From Polaribacter sp. Q13 (GTDB lineage: Bacteria; Bacteroidota; Bacteroidia; Flavobacteriales; Flavobacteriaceae): a stretch of DNA of 64,000 nt. The notes under the pieces were generated by a model. The model made no database searches. It saw nothing but the letters and a program-made list of their open reading frames with translations, and was not told where the DNA came from. Made by a program: the position numbers and the translations under genes. Within the stretch, counting starts at the first letter, position 1. Each line of letters begins with the position of its first letter. Location: the NCBI RefSeq assembly GCF_016858305.2, contig NZ_CP074436.1, positions 2,872,001-2,936,000 on the forward strand. The letters run 5' to 3'. Positions 1 through 9,593 of this stretch are shown here, one piece after another.

Positions 1-792
1 AGATATATTTGTATTCTCTGCATAAGAAGACACATTAAAACTAGTTCCCAAAACTCTAATATTTAAATCATTAGACTCTACAATAAAAGGATGTTCTTTG
101 TCTTTACTAACTTTAAAAAATGCTTCTCCTGTTAAATATACTTGTCTATTTTTTCCTTTTAAGAATTTAACTGGGTACTTTAATGTTGTGCCTGCGTTTA
201 AATGAACCTCGGTTCCGTCAGACAATACTATTGCAAAAGTTTTACCATAAGGCACCTTCAATTCATTAAAAACAAGTTCTTTAGAAGTAGCTTTAGAATT
301 GTTTCGGTAATTTATTTCTTTCCCTGTTTGGGCACCAATAACGACTCCCTTATCGTCTAAAATTTTAGACTGACCATTGCTCGTAATTATTTGGGTATCT
401 CCGTTAGAGAGTTTTAAAACAATCTCTTCATTAGCTATAGAGTTCTCTTGAACAATTGTTACTGGTTTATCGTTATGCATAAAGTAAGCAATTCCTATGA
501 AAACAATAAAAACAGCAGCTACTCTAGAGAATATTTTAAAATAATTTAATTTAGGCTGAGGATCTATTTCTCTTTTGATATTTTTCCAAGTGTTTTGTTT
601 TTCTTTATCAATTTCAAGAGCAATGCCTACCCTTTTTTTACGCTCTTCCGGATCTTTTAATCTCCCTATTAGTTCTTTTGCGCTCTCTTTATCAAAGTCA
701 GATTCCATTCTATCGAAATCGATACTTTGATTTATTAAAAAAGACGACGTTACGTCCTTAACTAACTTTAATAATTGACTAATTTTTTTCAT
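1..792 (-). CDS. FecR family anti-sigma factor (partial, C-terminus beyond window)
   Basis: Reading the minus strand from an ATG at 792 gives an open frame that runs off the left edge. The first ~85 residues are a charged cytoplasmic part (MKKISQLLKLVKDV...). A single membrane segment follows at about residues 88-106 (FSRVAAVFIVFIGIAYFM), then a FecR-type periplasmic domain with the family hallmarks LKVPYGKTFAIVLSDGTEV, LNAGTTLKYP and VLGTSFNVSSY. Such proteins sit in the inner membrane, hold an ECF sigma factor inactive and release it on a signal from a TonB-dependent receptor. The sigma factor gene lies 120 bp upstream on the same strand, as usual. The receptor (SusC/SusD-like or similar) would be expected to the left of the window. 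Family assignment is firm; the substrate cannot be inferred. Confidence 0.9.
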   Translation of the reverse strand, partial: MKKISQLLKLVKDVTSSFLINQSIDFDRMESDFDKESAKELIGRLKDPEERKKRVGIALEIDKEKQNTWKNIKREIDPQPKLNYFKIFSRVAAVFIVFIGIAYFMHNDKPVTIVQENSIANEEIVLKLSNGDTQIITSNGQSKILDDKGVVIGAQTGKEINYRNNSKATSKELVFNELKVPYGKTFAIVLSDGTEVHLNAGTTLKYPVKFLKGKNRQVYLTGEAFFKVSKDKEHPFIVESNDLNIRVLGTSFNVSSYAENTNIS

Positions 793-912
793 TTACAATA
801 GTTGTGAAGCGCTTATTCTATTAATAAACGAGTAAGTTATAGAAGTGGGTGAAGAAATATTAACTTTTTTTTAATATATCCATAATATTAGATATCTAAA
901 AATGTTATTTAC

Positions 913-1470
913 TTAATTATTTAGTAATAAAATAGCTATAATCTCAATATATGGAGTCTTTAGAATGCTACGCAATTTTTGGTAGGCTATTTTTTTTTGT
1001 GTTTTTACGGTATTGATAGAGATACCTAGTTCTTCGGATATTTGTTTGTTTTTATAGCCGTTGATACTTAAATCTACTATTTCTCTACATTTTGGAGGCA
1101 ACATTTTAAGCCCCTTTTCTATTGCTACGGAAACTTCTTCAAAAAAAAACTCTTTGTCGAAATACAATTCAGATTCTAACTGCACAAAATCAAAAGAAGC
1201 TACTCTTTCTGTGAGTTTATACTGATTACTTTTAAGATAATCTATGCTTTTGTTTTTTACGGAAACATATAAATAAGATTTAACAGCTACCTCATTTTCA
1301 AATGTTATGGTAGTGTTCCAAAATTTAATAAAAACATCTTGTACAATGTCCTTAGATTTTTCGAGGTCATCAATATATTTATTAGAAAATAAACACAAAG
1401 AAGTATATAATGAATTGTACAATTCATTATATTTTTTTAATCGTTTTGTCTTTTCGGTTTTAAGATTCAA
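913..1470 (-). CDS. ECF RNA polymerase sigma factor (FecI-like, Bacteroidota type)
   Basis: 185 residues. A sigma-70 region 2 lies near residues 20-85 (DIVQDVFIKFWNT, VKSYLYVSVKNKSIDYLK) and a region 4 helix-turn-helix near 120-170 (LPPKCREIVDLSINGYKNKQISEELGIS, NTVKTQKKIAYQKLR). This is the short Bacteroidota sigma-70 family that pairs with FecR proteins. It precedes the FecR gene in the same direction, so the two form a regulatory pair for an outer-membrane uptake system just outside the window. The ATG start gives a normal length for the family. Confidence 0.92.
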   Translation of the reverse strand: MNLKTEKTKRLKKYNELYNSLYTSLCLFSNKYIDDLEKSKDIVQDVFIKFWNTTITFENEVAVKSYLYVSVKNKSIDYLKSNQYKLTERVASFDFVQLESELYFDKEFFFEEVSVAIEKGLKMLPPKCREIVDLSINGYKNKQISEELGISINTVKTQKKIAYQKLRSILKTPYIEIIAILLLNN

Positions 1471-1601
1471 ACTTCATATTTACAAACTAGGTGCCTTTAT
1501 TCATTATAATTATGAACCTCCGAATTTAACTAATTAAATAACTAAAACAAAAAAAAAGGATTAAAAACTTAAACACTGTTATTCACAGTTTATAAAACCA
1601 G

Positions 1602-1627
1602 AAAAACCTGCAATAATGCAGGTTTTT
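1602..1627 (-). terminator. Rho-independent terminator of the sdhCAB operon
   Basis: A hairpin with arms CCTGCA and TGCAGG around a 4-nt loop is flanked by an A run on the left and a T run on the right, so it can work in both directions. It lies 25 bp past the sdhB stop codon and ends the minus-strand operon. Confidence 0.8.
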
Positions 1628-1651
1628 CTATAAAAATATTATATTTATGTG

Positions 1652-2407
1652 TTAGAGATTCGCTTTCATCAACTCTCTATTCATACGTGCAATGTTTTCT
1701 AAAGAAATTCCTTTTGGGCATTCTATTTCACAAGCTCCTGTATTTGTACAGTTACCAAAACCTTCTAAATCCATTTGCGCTACCATGTTTTTAACACGAT
1801 CTGCAGCTTCTACTTGTCCTTGTGGTAACAAAGCAAATTGAGAAACTTTTGCAGCAACAAATAACATAGCAGAAGAGTTTTTACAAGTTGCTACACAAGC
1901 ACCACAACCAATACAAGCTGCTGCATCCATAGCTTCATCTGCTGCATGTTTAGAAATAGGAATGTTATTTGCATCTTGCGTATTACCAGAAGTGTTTACA
2001 GAAATGTAACCACCTGCTTGTTGAATACGCTCAAAAGACATTCTATCTACAATTAAATCTTTTATTACAGGGAATGCTGCTGCTCTAAATGGCTCTATTG
2101 TAATAGTATCTCCATCATTAAACATACGCATGTGTAACTGACACGTAGTAATACCTCTATCAGGACCATGAGCTTCCCCATTAATATACATAGAACACAT
2201 ACCACAAATACCTTCTCTACAATCATGATCGAAAGCAATTGGTTCATCACCAGAATTAACTAATTGTTCGTTTAAAACATCTAGCATTTCTAAAAAAGAC
2301 ATATGTTCTGAAATATCAGTGACTTTATAATCCACCATCTGACCCTTTGAGTCAGCGTCTTTTTGTTTCCAAATTTTTAACGTTAAATTCATTCCTTTAC
2401 CTGACAT
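1652..2407 (-). CDS. sdhB: Succinate dehydrogenase/fumarate reductase iron-sulfur subunit
   Basis: 251 residues, carrying electrons from the SdhA flavin to menaquinone in the inner membrane (TCA cycle and respiration). The 2Fe-2S ligands are Cys63, Cys68, Cys71 and Cys89 (CREGICGMC). The 4Fe-4S motif is Cys165, 168, 171, 175 ([11 protein letters not shown]). The third cluster uses Cys220, 226 and 230 ([14 protein letters not shown]). The start could be five codons downstream (MNLTLKIW at 2392), which resembles homologues; both are possible. It is the last gene of sdhC-sdhA-sdhB, 7 bp after sdhA. Confidence 0.96.
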   Translation of the reverse strand: MSGKGMNLTLKIWKQKDADSKGQMVDYKVTDISEHMSFLEMLDVLNEQLVNSGDEPIAFDHDCREGICGMCSMYINGEAHGPDRGITTCQLHMRMFNDGDTITIEPFRAAAFPVIKDLIVDRMSFERIQQAGGYISVNTSGNTQDANNIPISKHAADEAMDAAACIGCGACVATCKNSSAMLFVAAKVSQFALLPQGQVEAADRVKNMVAQMDLEGFGNCTNTGACEIECPKGISLENIARMNRELMKANL

Positions 2408-2414
2408 ATCTTTC

Positions 2415-4427
2415 TTATTTATATGAACGTTGTTTCAATTCAATATCGTTAAACTCTAATTCTTCTTTGTGTAAAACTGCATCTGCAGGTTCTCCTTTAA
2501 ACTCCCAAGCAGATACAAAAGCGAAATCTTTATCATTACGTTTTGCTTCTCCTTTTTGAGGTCCATCTAACTCCGCAGATTCTTCTCTAAAGTGTCCTCC
2601 ACAAGATTCTACTCTTACTAAAGCATCTTTAGCGAATAATTCTCCTAATTCTAAGAAATCAGCTACTCTTCCAGCTTTTTCTAATTCAGTATTCATTTCT
2701 GCTGCAGTTCCAGGAACCATTACATCTTTCCAGAATTCTTCACGAATTGCTTTAATTTCTGCCATAGCTTCTTTTAAATGCTTTTCGTTTCTAGACATTC
2801 CTACTTTATCCCACATTACTTTACCTAAACGTTTGTGGAAATAATCTACAGTTTTTGTTCCTTTATTGTTGATAAAGAAATCAATTCTATCTTTTACTTC
2901 TTTTTCTACTTCATCAAACTCTTTAGTATCGGTAGCAATTTTACCTGTTCTAATATCATCAGATAAATAATCACCAATTGTATATGGTAACACAAAATAA
3001 CCATCAGCTAAACCTTGTAATAAGGCAGAAGCACCAAGTCTGTTTGCACCATGATCAGAGAAATTAGCTTCACCAATACAATATAAACCTTCTACAGTAG
3101 TCATTAAGTTATAATCAACCCAAACACCACCCATTGTATAGTGAGTTGCAGGATAAATCATCATTGGAGTTTCATATGGGTTTTCAGCGATGATTTTTTC
3201 ATACATCTGAAATAAATTTCCGTATTTCTCTTCAATAATTGCTTGACCTAATTTTTTAATTTCTTCTTTAGAAGCGTTTTTAATACCATGAATTTTCGCT
3301 TGCTCTGTTCCATAACGTACAAAAGCAGTTGCAAAATCTAAATACACAGCTTCACCTGTTGCATTTACACCATAACCAGCATCACAACGTTCTTTTGCTG
3401 CTCTAGATGCAACATCACGAGGTACTAAGTTACCAAATGCAGGATATCTTCTTTCTAAATAATAATCTCTATTTTCTTCAGCAATTTCAGTAGGTTTTAA
3501 TTTACCTTGCTGAATTAATTTTGCATCTTCAATTCTTGCAGGAACCCAAATTCTACCATCGTTACGTAATGATTCTGACATTAACGTTAACTTAGATTGA
3601 TAATCACCAGAACGTGGAATACACGTTGGATGAATTTGAGTATAACAAGGATTTGCAAAATAGGCTCCTTTTTTATGGATTTTCCAGGCTGCAGTAGCAT
3701 TAGATCCCATTGCATTGGTAGATAAATAATAAACATTACCATAACCACCTGTTGCAATAACAACAGCATGTGCAGAATGACGTTCTAATTCTCCTGTAAT
3801 TAAATTACGAGCAATAATACCTCTTGCTTTACCATCTACTTTTACAACATCTAACATTTCGTGACGATTGAACATTTCAATCTTTCCACGAGCAATTTGA
3901 CGGTTCATTGCAGAATAACAACCTAATAATAATTGTTGTCCTGTTTGTCCTTTTGCATAGAATGTTCTAGAAACTAAAACTCCACCAAAAGAACGGTTAT
4001 CTAAAAGACCACCATAATCACGCGCAAAAGGAACTCCTTGTGCCACACATTGATCTATAATATTAGAAGAAACCTCCGCTAAACGATAAACGTTTGCTTC
4101 ACGAGAACGATAATCTCCCCCTTTTACGGTATCGTAAAAAAGACGATAATCCGAATCTCCATCTCCTTGGTAATTTTTTGATGCATTAATTCCTCCTTGC
4201 GCTGCAATTGAATGCGCTCTTCTTGGAGAATCTTGATAAGCAAATGCTTTTACATTATAGCCTAATTCTGCTAATGTAGCCGCTGCAGAACCACCTGCTA
4301 ATCCAGTACCAACAACTATAATATCTATATTACGTTTATTTGCTGGGTTTACAAGGTTAATTTGGTCTTTATAAGTTGTCCATTTGTCTTTAATTGCACC
4401 TTGAGGTACTTTTGAATCTAAAGCCAT
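2415..4427 (-). CDS. sdhA: Succinate dehydrogenase/fumarate reductase flavoprotein subunit
   Basis: 670 residues from the ATG at 4427 ([10 protein letters not shown]). A longer frame to 4472 would overlap sdhC and adds a sequence unlike the family, so I reject it. It oxidises succinate to fumarate with covalently bound FAD. The N-terminal dinucleotide fold is [14 protein letters not shown] (residues 36-49) and the histidyl-FAD site is His72 in [11 protein letters not shown]. Later segments include the family's MGGVWVDYN and [21 protein letters not shown]. The length fits the larger B-type enzymes of Bacteroidota. It starts 10 bp after the sdhC stop. Confidence 0.96.
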   Translation of the reverse strand: MALDSKVPQGAIKDKWTTYKDQINLVNPANKRNIDIIVVGTGLAGGSAAATLAELGYNVKAFAYQDSPRRAHSIAAQGGINASKNYQGDGDSDYRLFYDTVKGGDYRSREANVYRLAEVSSNIIDQCVAQGVPFARDYGGLLDNRSFGGVLVSRTFYAKGQTGQQLLLGCYSAMNRQIARGKIEMFNRHEMLDVVKVDGKARGIIARNLITGELERHSAHAVVIATGGYGNVYYLSTNAMGSNATAAWKIHKKGAYFANPCYTQIHPTCIPRSGDYQSKLTLMSESLRNDGRIWVPARIEDAKLIQQGKLKPTEIAEENRDYYLERRYPAFGNLVPRDVASRAAKERCDAGYGVNATGEAVYLDFATAFVRYGTEQAKIHGIKNASKEEIKKLGQAIIEEKYGNLFQMYEKIIAENPYETPMMIYPATHYTMGGVWVDYNLMTTVEGLYCIGEANFSDHGANRLGASALLQGLADGYFVLPYTIGDYLSDDIRTGKIATDTKEFDEVEKEVKDRIDFFINNKGTKTVDYFHKRLGKVMWDKVGMSRNEKHLKEAMAEIKAIREEFWKDVMVPGTAAEMNTELEKAGRVADFLELGELFAKDALVRVESCGGHFREESAELDGPQKGEAKRNDKDFAFVSAWEFKGEPADAVLHKEELEFNDIELKQRSYK

Positions 4428-4437
4428 ATTTTTAAGA

Positions 4438-5103
4438 TTAATGGTTATAATTAAAATGATGAAACAATGCAATAATTATAAATCCTAATGGAATAACTAT
4501 TGAGAATACTTTACCAAAAGTTTGTAATGCTTTTTTTCTTCCAGCTGTAACTCCCATAGATTGAAAAGCAGAAGTAAAACCGTGTGCTAAATGCAATCCT
4601 AAGAAAACAAATGCTACCACATAAGCTGCAACTCTCCAAATAGGAACAAATTTTTCTTGTAACTCATGGAAGTATCTTGTTGGATCTTCTGGTAAAACAG
4701 CAATGTATTTATGGTTTAATTCTGGAATCCAAAAATCAATGAAATGTAGTGCGATAAAAGCTAAAATAGCCAATCCACTATAAATCATGTTTCTACTCAT
4801 CCATGTAGAATTAGCTGCTCCATTGTTTTTAGCATAGGCAACTCCATTTGCTTTTTTGTTTTTTAATTCTAACACAAAACCCATCACAAAGTGAAAAACA
4901 ACTCCAAAAATTAATACAGGCTGCAAAGCAAATTGTATTAAAGGGTTTGTTCCCATAAAATGAGATAATTGATTAAATAGCTCTTCACTAAAAAGCGAAG
5001 TAAGGTTTACTGCTATATGTATAATTAAGAAAAACATGAGGAAGAATGCGGAAAGCGCCATGGCTACCTTTCTCCCAACTGAAGATTTGAAAAATCCGCT
5101 CAT
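4438..5103 (-). CDS. sdhC: Succinate dehydrogenase cytochrome b558 subunit
   Basis: 221 residues with five predicted membrane helices, the single-subunit (B-type) diheme membrane anchor found in Bacteroidota, so no sdhD is expected and none is seen. Histidines that could bind heme lie in membrane segments, for example [30 protein letters not shown] and LGLHLAHGF. It is the first gene of the operon and has its own promoter just upstream. Confidence 0.94.
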   Translation of the reverse strand: MSGFFKSSVGRKVAMALSAFFLMFFLIIHIAVNLTSLFSEELFNQLSHFMGTNPLIQFALQPVLIFGVVFHFVMGFVLELKNKKANGVAYAKNNGAANSTWMSRNMIYSGLAILAFIALHFIDFWIPELNHKYIAVLPEDPTRYFHELQEKFVPIWRVAAYVVAFVFLGLHLAHGFTSAFQSMGVTAGRKKALQTFGKVFSIVIPLGFIIIALFHHFNYNH

Positions 5104-5140
5104 TGTATAAAAGTATGATTAAGTTATAATTGTTGTTTTA

Positions 5141-5172
5141 CAAATGTACCATTTAGATATTCTTTATTGAAA
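5141..5172 (-). promoter_or_regulatory. Promoter of sdhC-A-B
   Basis: On the minus strand the Bacteroidota -7 box TACATTTG is at 5148-5141. A -33-like TTTC is at 5172-5169, with a 20-bp gap (consensus TTTG-N19-TAnnTTTG). It lies 38 bp upstream of the sdhC start. Confidence 0.55.
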
Positions 5173-5267
5173 TATTAATGGTGGTATTTTGGTTATTTAG
5201 AATCGTTTTAATGTGATGATTTTGTTTTGCTTTTACCTTTTAAAATTAGGGGCTATAGCGTTGATAT

Positions 5268-6884
5268 TTAAAGCATTGCCATAATTTCTGCTACAATAAT
5301 TATTAGCACCAATGAAAAAGGATACACTGCTGCATAGGCAATTTGTGGTGCATCAGAATCGGTCATAGAATCTGTTGCACTTAACCCAGGCGTAGATGTC
5401 ATACCTCCTGTTAACGCTCCTAAAATTGATAAAAAGTTAACTTTTAGTAAAAACCGACCTACAAGAACCGTTGTAATCATAGGTATTAAGGTAATAAGCC
5501 CACCGTATAAAAACAAAATTAAACCATGTTTTTCAATAGCCGAAATTAAACTTTGTCCTGCTTTTAGTCCTACAGGAGTTAGAAATAATAACAGTCCAAA
5601 CTGACGTAATATTTGGTTTGCAGGGCCCGATAAATTCCAAATTACTCCAGCAAATTTCCCTTTCCAACTTAAAAATATAGAAGCCATTAGTACACCACCA
5701 GTAAGTCCTAATTTTAGACTTATACCTCCCAAAGGTATTGCAATAGCACCAACAAGAACACCAATAACAATACCAAATGCAACTGGTAAAAAACTGGTGT
5801 GTCCTACTCTTTTTAAACTGTCTCCAAAGAGTTGTGTAACTGCAGAAACATTTCCTTTAGAACAAGAAACTAAAATTTTATCACCATATTTTATTAAAGT
5901 TGAAGGGTGAGGAGCTAAATCTATACTTGCTCTTCTAATACGTGTAATGGTAGCTGCATAGTTTTCTAGAAGGTTTAACTCTTGAATTGTTTTGTTTACA
6001 ACAGTATCATTACTTACTACATACCATTTTACTTCATAAGTTCCACTACGTGGAATTTCTATATCGGTAACTTTACCTAATAAAACTTCTATTCTTTCTA
6101 AAGCATTAACCGTACCTACCGCTTTAATAATATCTCCTGTTTCTAAAATTGTATCTTTAGTTGGAGAAAATGGTAGTTGATTAGGTTTCATAACTCTAGA
6201 AATATTAGCCTTTGTCATAAAACGTATTCTTAACTGATTAATCGTCTTTCCGTTTATGTTTTCATTAGAGATAATTAAGTTTTTATTAATCACCTTTGGT
6301 GTGTTAGACATCGATTTCTCTGCGAAGTCTTTTTCTTCTTTTTTAACATCTACCCTAAATAATGCTGGGCCTAATTTTACAAATAAGATAACACCTAAAA
6401 CTCCAAACGGATATGCAATACCATAACCTATAGAAGCTAATGAAGAATGAGAAGCCTCAATGGAAGCGGCCAAACCTGGAGTAGATGTTAATGCTCCTGT
6501 TAATAAACCACTCATCATATTCATATCTACATCATACAAATAAGAAATAGATATTGCAGTAATACCACCTGTTAAAACGGTTATTCCTGCCAAAATTATT
6601 AAATTCTTTCCTTGTTCTTTAAAAGAACTAAAGAAGGAAGGACCTGCTTGCATTCCTATCGTATAAATAAATAATACCAACCCTACACTTTGTATAACTG
6701 GTGGAATATTAAAAGTAATACCATTTAAATTATATAAATACCCGAAAAAAATTGCAACAAAAATAACAGCCGAAGTGTCAAAATTGATACCTTTTACCTT
6801 AATATTTCCAAGTGCTATTCCTAAACCAATAACAAGAAATAACACAAAGTAATCTTTAGAGAGTAATTCTGAAAAAAATTCCAT
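5268..6884 (-). CDS. AAE-family (YidE/AspT-like) transporter with two RCK-C domains
   Basis: 538 residues. Two homologous membrane blocks (about 1-175 and 375-538) enclose a cytosolic part (about 195-370) with two TrkA-C/RCK-C modules. The repeat is visible as GALTSTPGLAA in the first block and GGMTSTPGLSAT in the second, the signature of the aspartate:alanine exchanger family. The substrate cannot be told from sequence; AspT is an antiporter, but most YidE-like members are uncharacterised. It stands alone, with 207 bp free downstream and a possible -7 box CAAAAGTA (minus-strand TACTTTTG) at 6943-6950. Confidence 0.85.
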   Translation of the reverse strand: MEFFSELLSKDYFVLFLVIGLGIALGNIKVKGINFDTSAVIFVAIFFGYLYNLNGITFNIPPVIQSVGLVLFIYTIGMQAGPSFFSSFKEQGKNLIILAGITVLTGGITAISISYLYDVDMNMMSGLLTGALTSTPGLAASIEASHSSLASIGYGIAYPFGVLGVILFVKLGPALFRVDVKKEEKDFAEKSMSNTPKVINKNLIISNENINGKTINQLRIRFMTKANISRVMKPNQLPFSPTKDTILETGDIIKAVGTVNALERIEVLLGKVTDIEIPRSGTYEVKWYVVSNDTVVNKTIQELNLLENYAATITRIRRASIDLAPHPSTLIKYGDKILVSCSKGNVSAVTQLFGDSLKRVGHTSFLPVAFGIVIGVLVGAIAIPLGGISLKLGLTGGVLMASIFLSWKGKFAGVIWNLSGPANQILRQFGLLLFLTPVGLKAGQSLISAIEKHGLILFLYGGLITLIPMITTVLVGRFLLKVNFLSILGALTGGMTSTPGLSATDSMTDSDAPQIAYAAVYPFSLVLIIIVAEIMAML

Positions 6885-7091
6885 AAATTTTAATATTTAT
6901 TTTAATGTAATTTTATAAAAAACTGAATTTCATTTAAGTAGGCAAAAGTAGAGTTTTACTTCAGTAAATTTTTATGATATTTATCAATAGAAACCTTACC
7001 GTAGTTGCTTTTTTTAAGAGATACCCCCTATAAGCACCATGTCTATTGAACGAATACGTTGTAGTACTTTTTATAAATAAAAAATGAGGTT

Positions 7092-7709
7092 TTATTGTTT
7101 GTTAGAAGCTATTAAACACTTATTATTTTTCCATTTACCTTTAAGCTCCTCTCTCTTAATAACTTCACCCTTACAAGTTAAAAAATTCCCTTTTTTATCT
7201 TTTTTAATGATTTTCATTTTTCCTTTGTTAATCGCATTTATAATTCTATAAATTAATCCTTTTTTAGAAACAAGACTTCCTTTTGTAATTAACTTTAACC
7301 CCTCTTCATTATTATGTAAATCCATTTCAGATGAAATTTCATCTGGTACAACACCATCTTCTAATTTTTGTTTTTTGTAAGTTAAATAGTTTTCTTTTTC
7401 ATGTGCCTCACCTAAAGAACGCGCAGAATTTTCACCCATTTCTTGTGACAATCTTGCCATCCAAAAAGCATGTCTAAAAGCATCTACTTGCCCACCTGCA
7501 CCATCTTTATCTAATACATCTGTTTTGGCTATAGAATCTGACACTCTGTTTGTCTCTTTAGAAATTTTTAAAGACCTTGTTGCTTTAAAAGGATGAAAAA
7601 ACACCCATTTTTTAATAGGTGGAGAAAGTTTAAAAAAACTTTTAAAATTAGATTGCCCAAATGTTTGTATCGTAAAAAGTATGATTAAAATAAATAGTGA
7701 CTTTTTCAT
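7092..7709 (-). CDS. Secreted protein with DAFRHAFW motif (DUF6973-like)
   Basis: 205 residues with a clear signal peptide (MKKSLFILIILFTIQTFG). The centre holds DKDGAGGQVDAFRHAFWMA (about residues 68-86), then GEAHEKEN and a MDLHNNEEG segment, which together resemble the poorly characterised DUF6973-type domain with conserved Asp/His residues. The C-terminus is lysine-rich with two cysteines. Activity is unknown; the conserved His, Glu and Asp residues could form a metal or hydrolase site, which is inference. It is monocistronic. Confidence 0.65.
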   Translation of the reverse strand: MKKSLFILIILFTIQTFGQSNFKSFFKLSPPIKKWVFFHPFKATRSLKISKETNRVSDSIAKTDVLDKDGAGGQVDAFRHAFWMARLSQEMGENSARSLGEAHEKENYLTYKKQKLEDGVVPDEISSEMDLHNNEEGLKLITKGSLVSKKGLIYRIINAINKGKMKIIKKDKKGNFLTCKGEVIKREELKGKWKNNKCLIASNKQ

Positions 7710-7858
7710 TTTAGAAAAATAATGGTTTATAATAAAAAGTAAAAATAATCCTTTTACTTGTAAAGTATTTCTAACAATTCTACAGAAAAGATAGATAGGT
7801 TCAGAAACTAACTTTAATGACGTAATTTTCGTTATAAAAACGTTTAATATACAGACTA

Positions 7859-8317
7859 TTACCTTATCCTTTTAATACTGGAAGTATTACCGTTAAAAAT
7901 AATTTTTTCATCTATCTTTTTACCTAATAATATTTTACCGATTGGAGATGAAACAGATACTGCAAAAAACACCTTATTAGCAACTATAAGTTTCCCCGCA
8001 GAAATAGACAAAAAATAATTAACCGAATCCGTTTCGATTACAGTACCTAAATGAGCAACTTTAGAAATTTTAGAAACATCAATTTTAGCCAAAATCTCTT
8101 TCATTATAGTAATTCCAGCAAGTTGCTGACCCGCTTTTTCCATTTCTAATTGCAACATTGCCCTACCAGTTTCATGTTTATCGCCTGCAGAACTTTTGGT
8201 TTCTGATTGCAACGCTTTTTGATTAGATGAAATGATCTCATTTACCGTTTGTAATCGTTTATTTACAAAAGTTTCACACTGCTTAAAAAGTGCCTCTTTA
8301 ATTTTTAGTTCCGACAT
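7859..8317 (-). CDS. GreA/GreB-like elongation factor family protein
   Basis: 152 residues. The N-terminal half is helical, with SSAGDKHETGRAMLQLEMEKA (about 42-62), typical of the Bacteroidota Gre-like family. The C-terminal half ends in SSPIGKILLGKK, as in the Gre FKBP-like domain that binds RNA polymerase. It is shorter than true GreA, so cleavage-factor activity is uncertain. Homologues are often mislabelled as 3-oxoacyl-ACP synthase because of their position near fatty-acid genes. Confidence 0.7.
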   Translation of the reverse strand: MSELKIKEALFKQCETFVNKRLQTVNEIISSNQKALQSETKSSAGDKHETGRAMLQLEMEKAGQQLAGITIMKEILAKIDVSKISKVAHLGTVIETDSVNYFLSISAGKLIVANKVFFAVSVSSPIGKILLGKKIDEKIIFNGNTSSIKRIR

Positions 8318-8591
8318 AGATTATTTTAATATTTACTTTTTTAGAAAGTACAAAACTGCTTCCTCCAACTACAAAATGTTTTCTATTGATCACAAAATTA
8401 GTTAAAAAACGAATACAGGTTTCTGTCTCTGTAATTTCTAAAGGTACTTCTAATATTTTTTGAATTTGTAAAAATTGAATTGACATTAATTTCTGAATTA
8501 ACGAAACTTTCATTTAAATTATCAATATTAAAACTACTCGTAAAGGTAACATCACTAAAATTATCGTCTAATTAAAACCAAAATTTTTGAT

Positions 8592-8699
8592 TTAAAAAGT
8601 AATTGCTATTTCTGTATTATTTTGGACCAACAACAGCATAAAACAAATGAACATACCAAAAACAGATACAAACACAATATAATTCACTCTTTTAAACAT
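8592..8699 (-). CDS. Possible 35-residue single-span membrane peptide
   Basis: A short minus-strand frame from ATG at 8699 encodes a basic start (MFKRVNYIV), one hydrophobic span (FVSVFGMFICFMLLLV) and a polar tail, ending in TAA. It sits 27 bp after the phosphopantetheinyl transferase stop in the same direction, so it could be the last gene of that operon. There is no homology I recognise and no proof of translation. Confidence 0.35.
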   Translation of the reverse strand: MFKRVNYIVFVSVFGMFICFMLLLVQNNTEIAITF

Positions 8700-8726
8700 G
8701 TGTTTTTTTTATTAAGATGTTCTATT

Positions 8727-9287
8727 TTATAGCGCAAAAACAAATGCACCATAATTTCCATGATGAGAAATTGAGCAAGATTTGGTTAGTAGTTTTTCCT
8801 TATGATAAAACAAAGGAGCGCCAACCGTTGTTTTTACTTTTACGATTTCATCGGATAAAACGCCTGTTTCTAGGGCCAATTGTATTTTTAAATCGATATG
8901 TGTGTTTTTTAATGAACCTATCTTTGAAAAAATAGCAACTTCATTATTCGTTTCCTTGGCTATTGTATGAATATAAGATGGCTTAAAACTTGTACTTGTA
9001 CAGTATTTACTATCTTCAAAAAGAACAAATCCTTCTGTTTTGGAAAGTAAACCACATTCAAATTTTTGTGGTGCAAAAAAACGTTTTTCAACCTTTTGAG
9101 TATAACATTTATATGCAGCTTCTTTCATAGACCAAAACAACCAAACTTTTAAAAACGGATTGTCTGCATCTTGAATTTCTTTTTGTTCTTTTTTAGTGAA
9201 CTGTTTCTCCAAAAACCCTTTTCGTTGCCAATTACTTTGGATTTTAGCAAGGTTTAAATCAACAATATCATTGCCAATATTATGCAT
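8727..9287 (-). CDS. 4'-phosphopantetheinyl transferase superfamily protein
   Basis: 186 residues. It shows the two signatures of the family: GNDIVDL (residues 4-10) and WSMKEAAYK (about 52-60), where the Asp and Glu bind magnesium and CoA. Such enzymes move the phosphopantetheine arm of CoA to the serine of a carrier protein. Its start overlaps the end of the acyl-carrier gene by 8 bp, so the obvious substrate is that carrier (Ser41). It belongs to the type III polyketide locus and supplies holo-carrier for it. Confidence 0.88.
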   Translation of the reverse strand: MHNIGNDIVDLNLAKIQSNWQRKGFLEKQFTKKEQKEIQDADNPFLKVWLFWSMKEAAYKCYTQKVEKRFFAPQKFECGLLSKTEGFVLFEDSKYCTSTSFKPSYIHTIAKETNNEVAIFSKIGSLKNTHIDLKIQLALETGVLSDEIVKVKTTVGAPLFYHKEKLLTKSCSISHHGNYGAFVFAL

Positions 9288-9531
9288 CCATTTTAGATTG
9301 AATTACGGCAATAGTTGCTTTTACAGAAAGCATTTTTTCCATAGAATCGTTATCTATTTCTATTTTAAATTCATCTTCTACATCTAAAATAATATCTACT
9401 AAGTTTGCAGAATTTATTTCTAAATCATTTATAAAATCTGTTTCTTCTGATAAATTTTTAAAACCTTCTTCATTCTGAATATAAGGTTTTACAATAACAG
9501 TTAATTTCGATATAATTTCTTCTTTTGTCAT
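9280..9531 (-). CDS. Acyl carrier protein of the polyketide locus
   Basis: 83 residues with a four-helix carrier pattern (FINDLEINSANLVDIILDVEDEFKIEI). The attachment serine is Ser41. The usual Asp-Ser-Leu motif is Asn-Ser-Ala here, a real divergence from housekeeping AcpP, consistent with a dedicated carrier. It sits between the ketosynthase and the phosphopantetheinyl transferase. Inference: it holds the growing acyl chain made by the adjacent ketosynthase and dehydratase and may hand it to the type III synthase. Confidence 0.85.
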   Translation of the reverse strand: MTKEEIISKLTVIVKPYIQNEEGFKNLSEETDFINDLEINSANLVDIILDVEDEFKIEIDNDSMEKMLSVKATIAVIQSKMDA

Positions 9532-9551
9532 ATTCTATTCTGAAAATTTTC

Positions 9552-9584
9552 AGACCACACAGGTTTTTAAAACCTGTGTGGTCT
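9552..9584. repeat. REP palindrome copy 1 (variant stem)
   Basis: A 33-bp palindrome with perfect 12-bp arms AGACCACACAGG and CCTGTGTGGTCT around TTTTTAAAA. It differs from the other copies by an A-to-T change at arm position 6 that is matched on the opposite arm, so pairing is kept. It lies between the acyl carrier and ketosynthase genes. Confidence 0.95.
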
Positions 9585-9593
9585 TTTAAAATA

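Noticed and set aside
1307..1537. Plus-strand frame over the ECF sigma gene
   Set aside because: Shadow of the minus-strand gene; no domain.
8298..8513. A 71-residue minus-strand frame overlapping the GreA-like gene start
   Set aside because: It overlaps the start of a well-supported gene and shows no domain; possibly a remnant, but not supported.
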